A stretch of DNA of 64,000 nt from Dysidea avara (taxonomy: Eukaryota; Porifera; Demospongiae; Dictyoceratida; Dysideidae). The notes under the pieces were generated by a model. It worked only from the letters and a program-made list of their open reading frames with translations, had not been told where the DNA came from and ran no database searches. The translations under genes and the position numbers were made by a program. Within the stretch, counting starts at the first letter, position 1. The number at the start of each line of letters is the position of its first letter. This document shows positions 1 to 10,153 of the stretch, in pieces. Location of the stretch: contig NC_089281.1 in the NCBI RefSeq assembly GCF_963678975.1, positions 11,895,818 to 11,959,817 of the forward strand. Direction: 5' to 3'.

Positions 1-184
1 TTTTATATATACTGCCATGAAACTTTAAACAGGTATTTCTGCATTACTCCGCATTCTAATGGCTTATGAGAAAGCTGGTAGAGCAAGTTCCCTTGGTTAT
101 CCTGTGATCCTTCTTTTTATTACGAAGTACTCTATAACTGCTTCATCTGTAAAAACTGTGATCAAGACACACGATACTGAGTGT

Positions 185-850
185 GTCGTGCGGCTCAAGA
201 AGCCGGCGCGCCACACCGTGAGTATATTTACAGGAAGAAAGTAAACGCAATTTTCACACCTTTGTAGCTCCGTGATTCCTCATCCGATTGAAACCAAAGT
301 TGCTGCAGAAGTGCCGGCTAGGTAGGGGAGTCCACATTCCAAATTTGAAGAAAATCGCTCCAGCCATTTCCGAGATACTAGCGGCCAAAGTTTGGGTTTT
401 TTTTCTTCGTTTTTTTCTTCTACTTTTCGCACACTTTGCAAAATCCGCCATAAAACATGAATGCATGCTCCAACCGGGATGAACTTTGGCACACTTAAAG
501 GGCTCATTAAGGCGAATCTCAGTACCAAGTTTGGTAAGAATCCGATGAACATTCACGGAGTTATGACCGATTATTTACGTAAAATAAGGTCAAAGGTCTG
601 TCACGCCCACAGGATAAACCGCTTGAAGGAATGAGCTGAAAATTGCTAAGTAGGTGGAGTAACTATTGCAGGAGTGCCTTTTGGTGGTTTGAAAGGAATC
701 CAGTTAAAGGCCATGGAGATATGACACAAAACCCAACCTGTGTCACAATTACGCGATCGATTTTTATGAATAAAAAACTATTAGTTTTCACGCCTACCAG
801 GCAAACCGCTTAGAGCAGTGAGCTGAAAATTGGTATGTAGCTGGAATAAT
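185..850 (+). repeat. Left copy of a ~650 bp dispersed repeat (inverted partner at 8990-9640)
   Basis: Reading 8990-9640 in reverse complement reproduces this stretch almost base for base with scattered substitutions, from the GCGGC..AAGAAGC..GGCGC segment near 190 to the AGGCAAACCGCTTAGA segment near 810. Short ORFs here have counterparts in the other copy but resemble no protein I know, so I treat them as noncoding. The copy is followed inward by a 31-bp minisatellite, as is its partner. Confidence 0.85.
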
Positions 851-1034
851 TATCATAGAAAGTCCTTGCAGTAGTACAGAAGAATCGGATTATAAACCAC
901 TGAGTTCTGATTCCAAAGCCAACTACGTGTAGCATATGCGAGATCGAGATACTCTAATATCTAATAGAACAGTCACCCTAATAGAGCATTCAGCTACGTT
1001 TATAACTTATTCCATTATAGAATTATATTACATT

Positions 1035-2935
1035 GCAAGTTATTCTGTAGGGAGTTCAGCTACAAACAGTTAATCTTATAGACAATTCAGCTACAAGCAA
1101 GTCACCCTGTAGAGATTCAGAACATTATAAGTCACACTGAAGAGAATCCAGCTACAAACAAGTCACTGTGTAAAGGGTTCAGCTACAAAAAAAGCTACCC
1201 AGTAGAGAGTTCATCTAGATCAGTTACAAACAAGTTACTTTATGCAATGTTCAGCTACAAGTAAGTCACTCTGTAGAGTTCAGCTACAAACAAGTCACTT
1301 TGTAGTACAAACAAGTCGCCATGTAGCTGGAGAGTTCAGCAATCAATCAAAAAACCACCCTGTAAAGAATTCAGCTATACAAACATGTTATAACTATATA
1401 GATAAAGTTATAACTCTATAGAGAGATCAGCTAGAAACAATTAGTCATCCAGTAGAGAGATCAGCTACAAGACATCACCTTATAGAGAGTTTAGTTACAA
1501 AGAAACCACCATGTAGAGAGTTTAGCTGCAAACATATCACCCTGTAGAGAATGCAGCTATGAACAGACCACCCTGTAGAGAGTTCAGCTAGAAAAAGTCA
1601 TCCTGTAGAGAGATCAGCTAAAAGGATCACCTTGTAGAGAGTTCAACTACAAACAAATCACCCTGCAGATAGTTCAGCTACAAACAAGTCACCTTATAGA
1701 GAGATCAGCTAGAAGAAGTTATCTTGTACAGAGCTCAGCTACAAAGAAACCATCATATAAAGAGTTCAGTTGCAAACAAATCACCCTGTAGAAAGTTCAG
1801 CTACGAACATATCAACCTGTAGAGAGATTAGCTAGAAGAAATCACCTTGTAGAGAGTTCAGCTACAAAGAAACCACCATGTAGAGAGTTCAGCTGCAAAC
1901 AAATCATCTGTAGAAAGTTCAGCCAGAAACAAGTCAACCCATAGAGAGAGCAGCTACCAAGAAACCATCCTGTAGAGAGTTCAATTACAAACAGATAACC
2001 CTATAGAGAGTTCAGCTAGAAACAAGTCACCGTGTAGAGAGATCAGCTAGAAACAAGTCACCCTGTAGAGAGATCATCTACAAAAAAAATTATCCTGTAG
2101 AGAGTTCAATTACAAACAGATAACCCTATAGAGAGTTCAGCTAAAAACAAGTCACCGTGTAGGGAGATCAGCTAGAAACAAGTCATCCAGAGATCAGCTA
2201 GAAACAAGTCACCCTGTAGAGAGATCATCTACAAAGAAACCATCCTGTAGAGAGTTCAATTGCAAACAGAAAACCCTATAGAGAGTTCAGCTAGAAACAA
2301 GTCACCGTGTAGAGAGATCAGCTAGAAACAAGTCACCCCATAGAGAGAGCAGCTACAAAGAAACCATCCTGTAGAGAGTTCAATTACAAACAGATAGCCC
2401 TATAGAGAGTTCAGCTAAAAACAAGTCACCGTGTAGAGAGATCAGCTAGAAACAAGTCACCCTGTAGAGAGATCAGCTAGAAACAAGTCACCCTGTAGAG
2501 AGATCATCTACAAAGAAACCATCCTGTAGAGAGTTCAATTGCAAACAGAAAACCCTATAGAGAGTTCAGCTAGAAACAAGTCACCCTGTAGAGAGATCAG
2601 CTACAAAGAAACCATCCTGTAGAGAGTTCAATTGCAAACAGAAAACCCTATAGAGCGTTCAGCTAGAAACAAGTCACCGTGTAGAGAGATCAGCTAGAAA
2701 CAAGTCACCCTGTAGAGAGATCAGCTACAAAGAAACCATCCTGTAGAGAGTTCAGCTACAATCAAGTTACACTATAGAGAGTTCAGCTACAAAGAAATCA
2801 CCATGTAGAGAGTTTAGCTGCAAACAAATCACCCTGTAGAGAGTTCAGCTAGAAACAAATCATCCTGTAGTGAGTTCAGCTAGAAACAAATCACCCTGAA
2901 AAGAGTTCAGCTACAAGCAATGAGAGTTTCAGCTA
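1035..2935 (+). repeat. 31-bp minisatellite array with a 4-unit higher-order repeat
   Basis: The basic unit is 31 bp, of the form GAGAG(T/A)TCAGCTA(C/G)AAACAAGTCACCCTGTA. Between about 2040 and 2750 four diverged 31-mers alternate in a fixed order (a CATCTACAAAGAAACC type, a CAATTGCAAACAGAAAACCC type, a CAGCTAGAAACAAGTCACCG type and a CAGCTAGAAACAAGTCACCC type), giving a ~124-bp higher-order period. The outer parts are more degenerate. A shorter reverse-complement array lies at 8375-8985. Confidence 0.9.
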
Positions 2936-3136
2936 CAGTTCAGTTATGTAAGAAGTCACCTTATTAACTACAGTATGTGATAATCATCATTCAATGTTAA
3001 ATATACAAATATTTCATCAGACAAAAGCTATACACACAATTACTTCCTTTCTTCCACAATTCCTTACAAGTTAAAAGGAAGCAGCATCGAAGCCATATGG
3101 CCAGCTTTGTGACTTGCAATACAAAAAGAAGTGATA

Positions 3137-3452
3137 TCTAAACCAAAACAGCCAAGCTGTAAAAAAAGAGTGTGGCCCCCAAGGTGAAAAAAGATGTGAA
3201 ATCCAAGGTGGCAGCCAAGAAATGGCTGTGATAGTAGGTTAATGGCAAAAATTTTAATTACGACAATTCAGATGAATTTGGTGCCGAATCCTAGTGGAGG
3301 AGGCAACACAAATTCACCTGAATTGTCGTAATTAAAATTTTTGCCATTAACCTACCATCACAGCCATTTCTTGGCCACCACCTTGGATTTCACATCTTTT
3401 TTCACCTTGGGGGCCGCAGTCTTTTTTTACAGCTTGGCTGTTTTGGTTTAGA
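3137..3452. mobile_element. Palindromic MITE-like element, copy 1
   Basis: A near-complete palindrome of ~315 bp. The left arm begins TCTAAACCAAAACAGCCAAGCT and the right arm ends with its complement, AGCTTGGCTGTTTTGGTTTAGA. The arms meet around two AATTC(A)GGTGAATT-like blocks near 3265-3320. There is no coding capacity. Further copies lie at 7479-7692 and 8101-8343. The superfamily was not assigned because no clear target duplication was seen. Confidence 0.8.
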
Positions 3453-3599
3453 TAAGCTTTCCAGCAACAAACACTAGAATCATGCGTGTTGTATGGCTTC
3501 TTGTAGCATACCACTTGTTGAGTGAACAATAAGCCACTGGCACTAAAGAGCCACATAGAATATCAGGAAAACCAGTGCATAATCCATTTATGTACAAAC

Positions 3600-3720
3600 T
3601 ATTGCTACTGTATAAATATCGGTAACAATATCGGTCCTCCGCTGTTCTGTACCGATACTGAAAATTACCATATCGGTAGCTGATATTTTAGCTGGTCCGA
3701 TTATCGGTACACCTCTAGTA
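3600..3720. mobile_element. hAT-like TE fragment (TATCGGT-rich)
   Basis: This short stretch is dense in ATCGGTA-type motifs and ends, in reverse complement, with TAGAGGTGTACCGATAATCGG. That sequence resembles the TAG(A/G)GGTGTACCGAT ends of hAT-type elements as I remember them. No matching opposite end with an 8-bp duplication was identified, so it is called a fragment. Confidence 0.4.
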
Positions 3721-3827
3721 TGCTTTATTAGAGCAATTGAACTGGCTGTTTGATTTTATGTACAAATATCTCCCTATTAGTGAATCTCCACCGTAGTGTT
3801 ACTGCACGTGTTGTTTAACCATTGCAG

Positions 3828-6800
3828 CAAGAAATCACCTGAAGCACATCGTAGTGAGCTTCACAGTGCAGTCTCACCACTACTAGTGAAGTTGACTGTT
3901 GACCATGTCAGTGACTGGATCAAAGACAAGCAACTCAGTCAGTTCCTACTAGCAGTTGTACAACATGTGGAAGGTGACAGTGTGGCTCCCATATTGGAGA
4001 CTGTTGTGAGTTTATTGGATGAGCCATTTGATGAAGAGGTCTGTGTTCAGTGTGATAACAATTTTGAAGTAGAGTAGGCACTTAGTTATCTGGAATTAAA
4101 ATGACTGTTCTATTAGAATATTTCAAGTGTAGTGTGTGAATGGGATTCTGGTGCTTCTAATAATTCACACAGTATGGATAACTGAGAGCTTACTGTACCA
4201 TATGGGTGTTCCCTAAATATCTGTTTATCTTAGTGAAATAAAAAAAGAACACTGCACAAATTAACACAAAGATTATTCAAGCATGTAGTGCACACACTTT
4301 ATATTCTCTGTCACTATTGCTGTACAGAGTAATAAATATTAATTCACCGCTGCTTATATTTACTAGACACACATTGTGGGTGATGCTTGTGGTCATTCTG
4401 TTGTCAGAAAGTTGTTGTCCATTGAGAACAATAGAGTGGACACTTCTTCAGGTAACTATCATGCTTAATGGAAGTCATTTGTGTCATTGTGTTTGTAGTG
4501 TTTCTTGCTGACCTAATAATAAATCGTGTGCCAGAAAATGAACTGAGATCATGGGCAACTATTAACAGGGGAGCATCTGTGCTTGTAAGGTAGGTTATTG
4601 CGACCAGTTGTATACTTATTCTTGTAACATTGTGGACGGTGTCTCCATAACTTGTAATGAGGTGTTCAGTAGTATACGGTGATATCTGACCACTTAGAGT
4701 GTTTTATCTTTGTATGGTTGGTGTAGCTTTCAAGTGATATGTTGGATAAGCAAAAAAAAAAAAAAAATTCTGTCATTTTCGCACTTCCCTTGAATTCCAT
4801 TTTATTGCTTCTCTGTTATTTATAGTAACAAAGGAGTGGACAGCAAAAGTTTCAATCTTTTGTGATGAATAGTCTTGGAGTTATAGCAATAGGCATTGGA
4901 ACAGCAATAAATTCAATTCATACAGCAATGATACAGCATATAAATTACGAAGACAAGACTTGGCTCAGTCTGTTCCCCATAAACTGGCAAATCCATTAAG
5001 GTATAATTATTCCCCTGTGTGGATAAAGAAGGCCGTTTCAACAAAGAAACAATGACATTAAATGTTATTTCTACCGCTTTGTAAATCAGTGCCCAAAACT
5101 CACATGTATTTTGCTGCACGAAGACAAAACAAAGATTATCTTACTTTCCATGAATAGGCAAATCCTATGGTGTGTAGGTTTTAATGATTTGAGCTTTGTT
5201 TCATTGCATACTGAAGCAATTACAACTTACATAAAATTATTTATGTAGCACATGTAGTTTTTTAGAATAATGCAAAAATGGCTGGTTTTTGCTACATGTT
5301 CTAATGTGATGTGTTACTGCAAAATGAAATGTTTCACTAATGCATGTTTACAAAATTAATGCAGAATTTTTGTACAGACAGTAATGTGACCTGCTGAGCA
5401 AACAGTTGTTTTCACACATTCTTCAAATTCCATTTTATTGCTTATCTGTTTTCTATAGGGTGGACAGCCAAAGTTTCAACCTTTTGTAACGAATAGTCTT
5501 GAGTTATAGCACTAGACAGTTGGAACAGGTCAACAGGAATAAATTTGATTTGTACAGCAACAATACAGCAAATAAACTATAGGCGCTTATTCATAACTCA
5601 CAACTGAAACAATCTATGAAGGATGGGGTTTGGCTCAGTCTGTTCACTATGAACTGGCACATCGATCAGGGTATAGTGTTTTCCCTGTACGACTTTGTGC
5701 GAACAAAGAAGAAGGCCATTTCAACAATGAAATGATGATGGTAAACTTTATTTTTACTGTATTGTAATGCCAATAACTCATGTTCCCTACACACTCCGAA
5801 CATGAAACAACATTGTCTTACTTCCCATGAACAGGCGAATCTGATGGTGTATAGGTTTTATTGATTTGAGCTTTGTTTTAGTACATACCAAAGCATTTAA
5901 AATGTGCATATTTTTTGTGTAACATGCATATTTTTACCCAGTTTATTTTAGTACGTTTTTATAGCATAGAATTTTGCAAAAACGGGATACATAAAAGGGA
6001 TAGGAAACGCAATAACATGACATCACAAAATACGTACATTTCTATTGGTAATACGTCACAAACATACTCGTTAATGCTTGCTGCGCTTGTATCAAAGAGA
6101 AACAAATTGTTGTAACAGCAGAATTTTGTAGCCAACAACTGTGAAACTTCGCTACAGTGAACTCAAGTAAGTAATCGAGGGAACTAGGATGGTACCAACC
6201 CTCAAGGAAGTTATACGCAAAATTAAAGGAGATTGAAAGTGAAAAAAAGGGCCCAAAAATTATTTTAAACCACTTAACTTTCTTCGTAAATATATATTCT
6301 ATCCTTTTAACTGTGATAAACCTTTCATTACCATTTAACAGAGAGAACCAGGGGAAATATCAGAGCAAAACAGAACTGTTGCTTGAAGAAACGACTAAGT
6401 ATCTTCCATTTTTAACCAAAAGTTTAAACCACCTAGCAGTACAACGCAAGGCTAAAAGACTGTGTTGGTGACATGCCTAGCTTACCACAAGATTCATAAG
6501 TGGAACCGGCTATACAAGAAGCGGTATGGATGGGGCGTGAAGGTACTATGAGCGAAAGTATGACGGCATGTAACAATCACAGTTAATGCGATACGCTTTG
6601 TTACAAAATCTACGGTCTGAATTCTCTCACCAAAATCTCACATAGGCCTAAATACTTACTGTAGTCTGTTGGATTACTATTTACTCTGCTCAGAACACTA
6701 ATTCCCATGCTTGAGCAAAAAACTGTCTTGTCCTTTCAAGTCACGCGTAACGGACATCAAGCCGGAAATCGCTTGCGTTTCCTATCCCTTTTATGTACTC

Positions 6801-7015
6801 TATTATCTATGTTCTTGCTCAGCAGGTCACTAACAATATATTTGTGTAGAAGGTTGATTTATTGCATTAATGCTCTGTTGCTTAGTTTGGTGGCCAGTCA
6901 AGTTAACGGTGCATCAAAGGCAATAAGAAGTGTGCTAGACCCATCTGTGTTAACTGAGCAGTGGAATACTGATCATCTTCAAGGACAAGCAGTTCTGATA
7001 AAAGACCTAACTTAA
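3828..7015 (+). CDS. PUM3: PUM3/Puf-A-like protein, C-terminal (CPL/NUC119) exons only
   Basis: Four exons can be chained with agreeing phases: 3828-4038, 4367-4451, 4499-4589 and about 6850-7015 (stop at 7013-7015). They encode the C-terminal part of a PUM3/Puf-A/Puf6-family protein, a nucleolar PUF-like RNA-binding protein of ribosome biogenesis. Recognisable stretches are RSELHSAVSPLLVKL, HIVGDACGHSVVRKLL and LRSWATINRGASVLV, which match the PUM3 positions with 'GHLVLKWL' and 'LKSWASVNRGA'. The intron at 4452-4498 is only 47 bp. The last acceptor is ambiguous (after 6849 or 6852; both keep frame). No upstream PUF-repeat exon was found in 1-3827, which is repeat, so this is either the 3' end of a gene starting outside the window or a gene fragment enclosed by inverted repeats. 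Confidence 0.7.
4590..6849. repeat. Intron with two related direct repeat copies (about 4770-5210 and 5400-5890)
   Basis: Both copies share, in order, the AATTCCATTTTATTGCTT block, GTGGACAGC.AAAGTTTCAA, GAATAGTCTTG(G)AGTTATAGCA, the TTGGCTCAGTCTGTTC block and a closing TAGGTTTTA.TGATTTGAGCTTTGTTT. Similar phrases ('CAGGCGCTTA', 'GAACAGG(C/G)AA') occur inside the TIR element at 11615-12259, suggesting one dispersed family. Nothing coding was seen in the rest of the intron. Confidence 0.6.
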
Positions 7016-8100
7016 TCACTACACATGTACACACATATTCATGAATGCATATTTCAATTGGAATGTTCTATATACAATAATATGACCTAATGCTTGTTTG
7101 TGTCCATGAATGTGTGACAGGGAGGGGGTGGCTATTTTAATTAACAAACTGTACTAGTGATGTCCCGTAAGACAAACTTTTGTTGTGCTTGCAAAAGTTA
7201 AGCACAGAGCTCAAGACTTGAATGATGTTGTGAAGCATGTGGTGATTGTACAGTACTGTAAATTGCTTTTTTTTCCCGTTGTAAAGTAATTTTTGTACGC
7301 AAAACTTCTACAAAAATTTGAACTGCTCTAATAGAGTAGCCATTCAATCATGTAAATCATACAAAAATATTTTACACAAAATAAAGCGAATTCTTGTAAA
7401 CATCCATGTATACATAATGTGTGCGGTCTCTAGTGTTATGGTTTTCATCTTTTTGTTCCTAGATAGAGGTATATACTATCTAAAACCAAAACAGCCAAGC
7501 TATAAAATTAGCAAAAAATTTAATGACAATTCAGGTGAATAGGCTATTCACCTGAATTGTCATTATTAAAATTTTTGCCATTAACCTACCATCACAGCCA
7601 TTTCTTCGCCACCACCTTTGATTTCACGTCTTTTCATCCTGGCCTTTTTGGGGGCCGCACTCTTTTTACAGTTTGGCTATTTTGGTTTTAGACTTGTTTA
7701 TTTATAACCCCCTCAACAACTAAACCCACAATCAAAAGTTACACACTGGAGATCACTTCAATATTGGTGACCTTCATAAAACAATAACTCAAACCATTCA
7801 TTTATTATTTATCACCAAAAAAAGAATTTTAAACTTCAACATGGATAAACAGGGGACGTCATCTAAGATTACTTAGCTCCTTATATGCATGTACATTCTA
7901 CAACTGATTGTGGGTTTTGGTTATAAAAATGTACTCTCCTAAATATCTACAAATCCATTTCTATGGGTTGGGTAAGTGGTAAAAACTGTGAGAAGATTAA
8001 GCCAGTTAAGACAAGAATAAACTTACAATTGGTTAATATGAGATCAAACTACAGTTGATGTTGTCTTGTACTACTTCTAAAATCCAGTTGTCCATGCAGT
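7016..8100. repeat. Intergenic stretch with palindromic MITE copy 2 at 7479-7692
   Basis: The element at 7479-7692 starts TCTAAAACCAAAACAGCCAAGCT and ends with the inverse TTGGCTATTTTGGTTTTAGA. Its left arm is shortened compared with copy 1, and its centre is the short palindrome around CAATTCAGGTGAAT at 7528-7565. The rest of 7016-8100 shows no gene. Confidence 0.7.
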
Positions 8101-8343
8101 TAAGAAATGGCTGTGATGGTAGGTTAATGGTAAAAATTTTAATAACAACAATTCAGGTGAATTTGGTGTCACTTGCTTGGTCTTGGCACAAAATTCACCT
8201 GTATTGTCGTTATTGAATTTTTTACCCACCAACTTACCATCACAGCCATTTCTTGGCCGCCACCTTGGATTTCACATCTTTTTTCACCATAGCCTTTTTG
8301 GGGGCTGCACTCTATTTTTACAGCTTGGCTGTTTTGAATTAGA
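8101..8343. mobile_element. Palindromic MITE-like element, copy 3 (left end missing)
   Basis: It carries the AAGAAATGGCTGTGATGGTAGGTTAATGG arm, a central AATTCAGGTGAATT block and its inverse. The right outer arm ends in AGCTTGGCTGTTTTGAATTAGATA. The outer left arm, which in copy 1 matches the AAACAGCCAAGC end, is absent. Confidence 0.7.
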
Positions 8344-8374
8344 TATCACTGCTTTTTGTATTTGCATACCCCTA

Positions 8375-8985
8375 TATTGCTGAGCCCTCTACAGGGTGAA
8401 TTGTTTGTGACTGAACTCTCTACAGGGTGATTTGTTTGCAGCTGAACTCTTTATATGATGGTTTCTTTGTAGCCAAACTCTCTACAAGGTAACTTCTTCT
8501 AGCTGATCTCTCTACAGGGTGACTTGTTTGTAGTTGAACTATCTGCAGGGTGATTTAATTTGTTTTTAGCTGAACTCTCGACAAGGTGATCCTTCTAGCA
8601 GATCTTTCTACAGGGTGACTTGTTTCTAGCTGAATTCTGTATAGGGTATTCTGTTTGTAGCTGAACTCTCTACAGGGTGAATTGTTTATAGCTGAGCTCT
8701 CTTCAGTGTGACTTGTAATGTTCTGAATCTCTACAGCGATATATTTGTAGCTGAACTCTCTACAGGGTGACTTGCTTGTAGCTGAATTGTCTATAAGATT
8801 GACTGTTCGTAGCTGAACTCTCTACTGGGTGATTGAACTCTCTACGTGGTGGTTTCTTTGTAGCTGAACTCTCTACTAGGTGACTTCTTTTAGCTGATCT
8901 CTCTACAGGGTGATCTTTTCATAGCTGAACTGTCTGCAGGGTAATTTGTTTGTACCTGAAATCTCTACAAGGTGATGATTATTCT
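8375..8985 (-). repeat. 31-bp minisatellite array, reverse orientation
   Basis: Units of the form CTCTCTACAGGGTGACTTGTTTGTAGCTGAA are the reverse complement of the 1035-2935 array, with similar variant units (CTTCTAGCTGATCTCTC and others). The array abuts the inverted copy of the 650 bp repeat at 8990. Confidence 0.85.
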
Positions 8986-8989
8986 AGCT

Positions 8990-9640
8990 ACACACCGATT
9001 TTCAGCTCATTGGTCTAAGCGGTTTGCCTGGTAGGCGCGAAAGCTAATAGTTTTTATTCATAAAAATCGATTGCATAATGGTGACACAGGTTGGGTTTTG
9101 TGTCATATCTCGATGGCCTTTATCTGAATTTCTTTCAAACCACAAAAAAGCACTCCTATGATAGTTACTCCATCTACATAGCAATTTTCAGCTCATTCCT
9201 TCAAAGGGTTTACCCTGTGAGTGTGACAGACCTCCGGCCTTATTTTATGCAAATAATCGGTCATAACTCCATGAATGTTCATTGGATTCTTACCAATCTT
9301 AGTACTGAGATTCTCCTTAATGAGCCCTTTACATATACCAAATTTCAGCTTGATCGGAGTAGGCGTTTGTATTTTATGGCAGATTTTGTAAAGTGTGTGT
9401 AAAGAAAAAACTAAGAGAACAACCCAAACTTTGGCTGCTCATATCTTGGAAATGGCTGGAGCAATTTTCTTCAAATTTGGAATGTGGACTCCCCTACCTA
9501 GCTGGCACTTCTGTAGCAAATTTGGTTTCAATCAGATATGGGATCACAAAGCTACAAAGGTGTGAAAATCGTGTTTTCTTTATTCCTGTTAATATACTCA
9601 CGGTATGGTGCGCCAGCTTCTTGGGCCGCTTAATCTTATA
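8990..9640 (-). repeat. Right, inverted copy of the ~650 bp dispersed repeat
   Basis: This is the reverse complement of 185-850 with many point differences. Together with its array it mirrors the left repeat-plus-minisatellite block, so 185-9640 is a large inverted arrangement with the PUM3-like exons inside. The short ORFs here are repeat-derived. Confidence 0.85.
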
Positions 9641-10153
9641 TGCTACACTGCAACAATACCTCATGAGCGATCATTTACTGTAATAGAGATAATCAAAGCA
9701 GAACTCCTATTTTTGTTGTAATGAGTTGTTCACAAGTCTACATGCATTTTTTTTTTGGCAATTTGTAATTACCACTTCAGGATTAGAAACTTGACACTTC
9801 ATGTGGTGTGTAGTGGTCTTACAAAGACAGACCCATGGTATCATTGGTTGTCCCTCTTCATTAGACCTATAACTTTATATAGCAAAATGCTTTTGTATAT
9901 TATTACTATAGGCAAAAGCAATTTACACAGTTTGGCTAGCAAGAAATGTATCTAAAATTCCAAGTATTAAATGGTAACACTTCTTCATGTACACACACAC
10001 ACAGGGGGTAGGCAGTAGAAATATTACATGCAATACAGACATTCTGGTATTGCCTTATAATTATTGTTCTTGCTTAGTGAAGTCATACAATTCCAATTCA
10101 TTGAAAAATTCTGTACAATCAGTAAAAGATGCAACAAAAATGATCTGTAACTT
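9641..10153. other. Intergenic, no gene seen
   Basis: Between the inverted repeat and the MUS81 stop codon I see only short chance ORFs and a short CA run near 9995. The MUS81 3' UTR and polyadenylation site must lie here on the minus strand. Confidence 0.5.
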
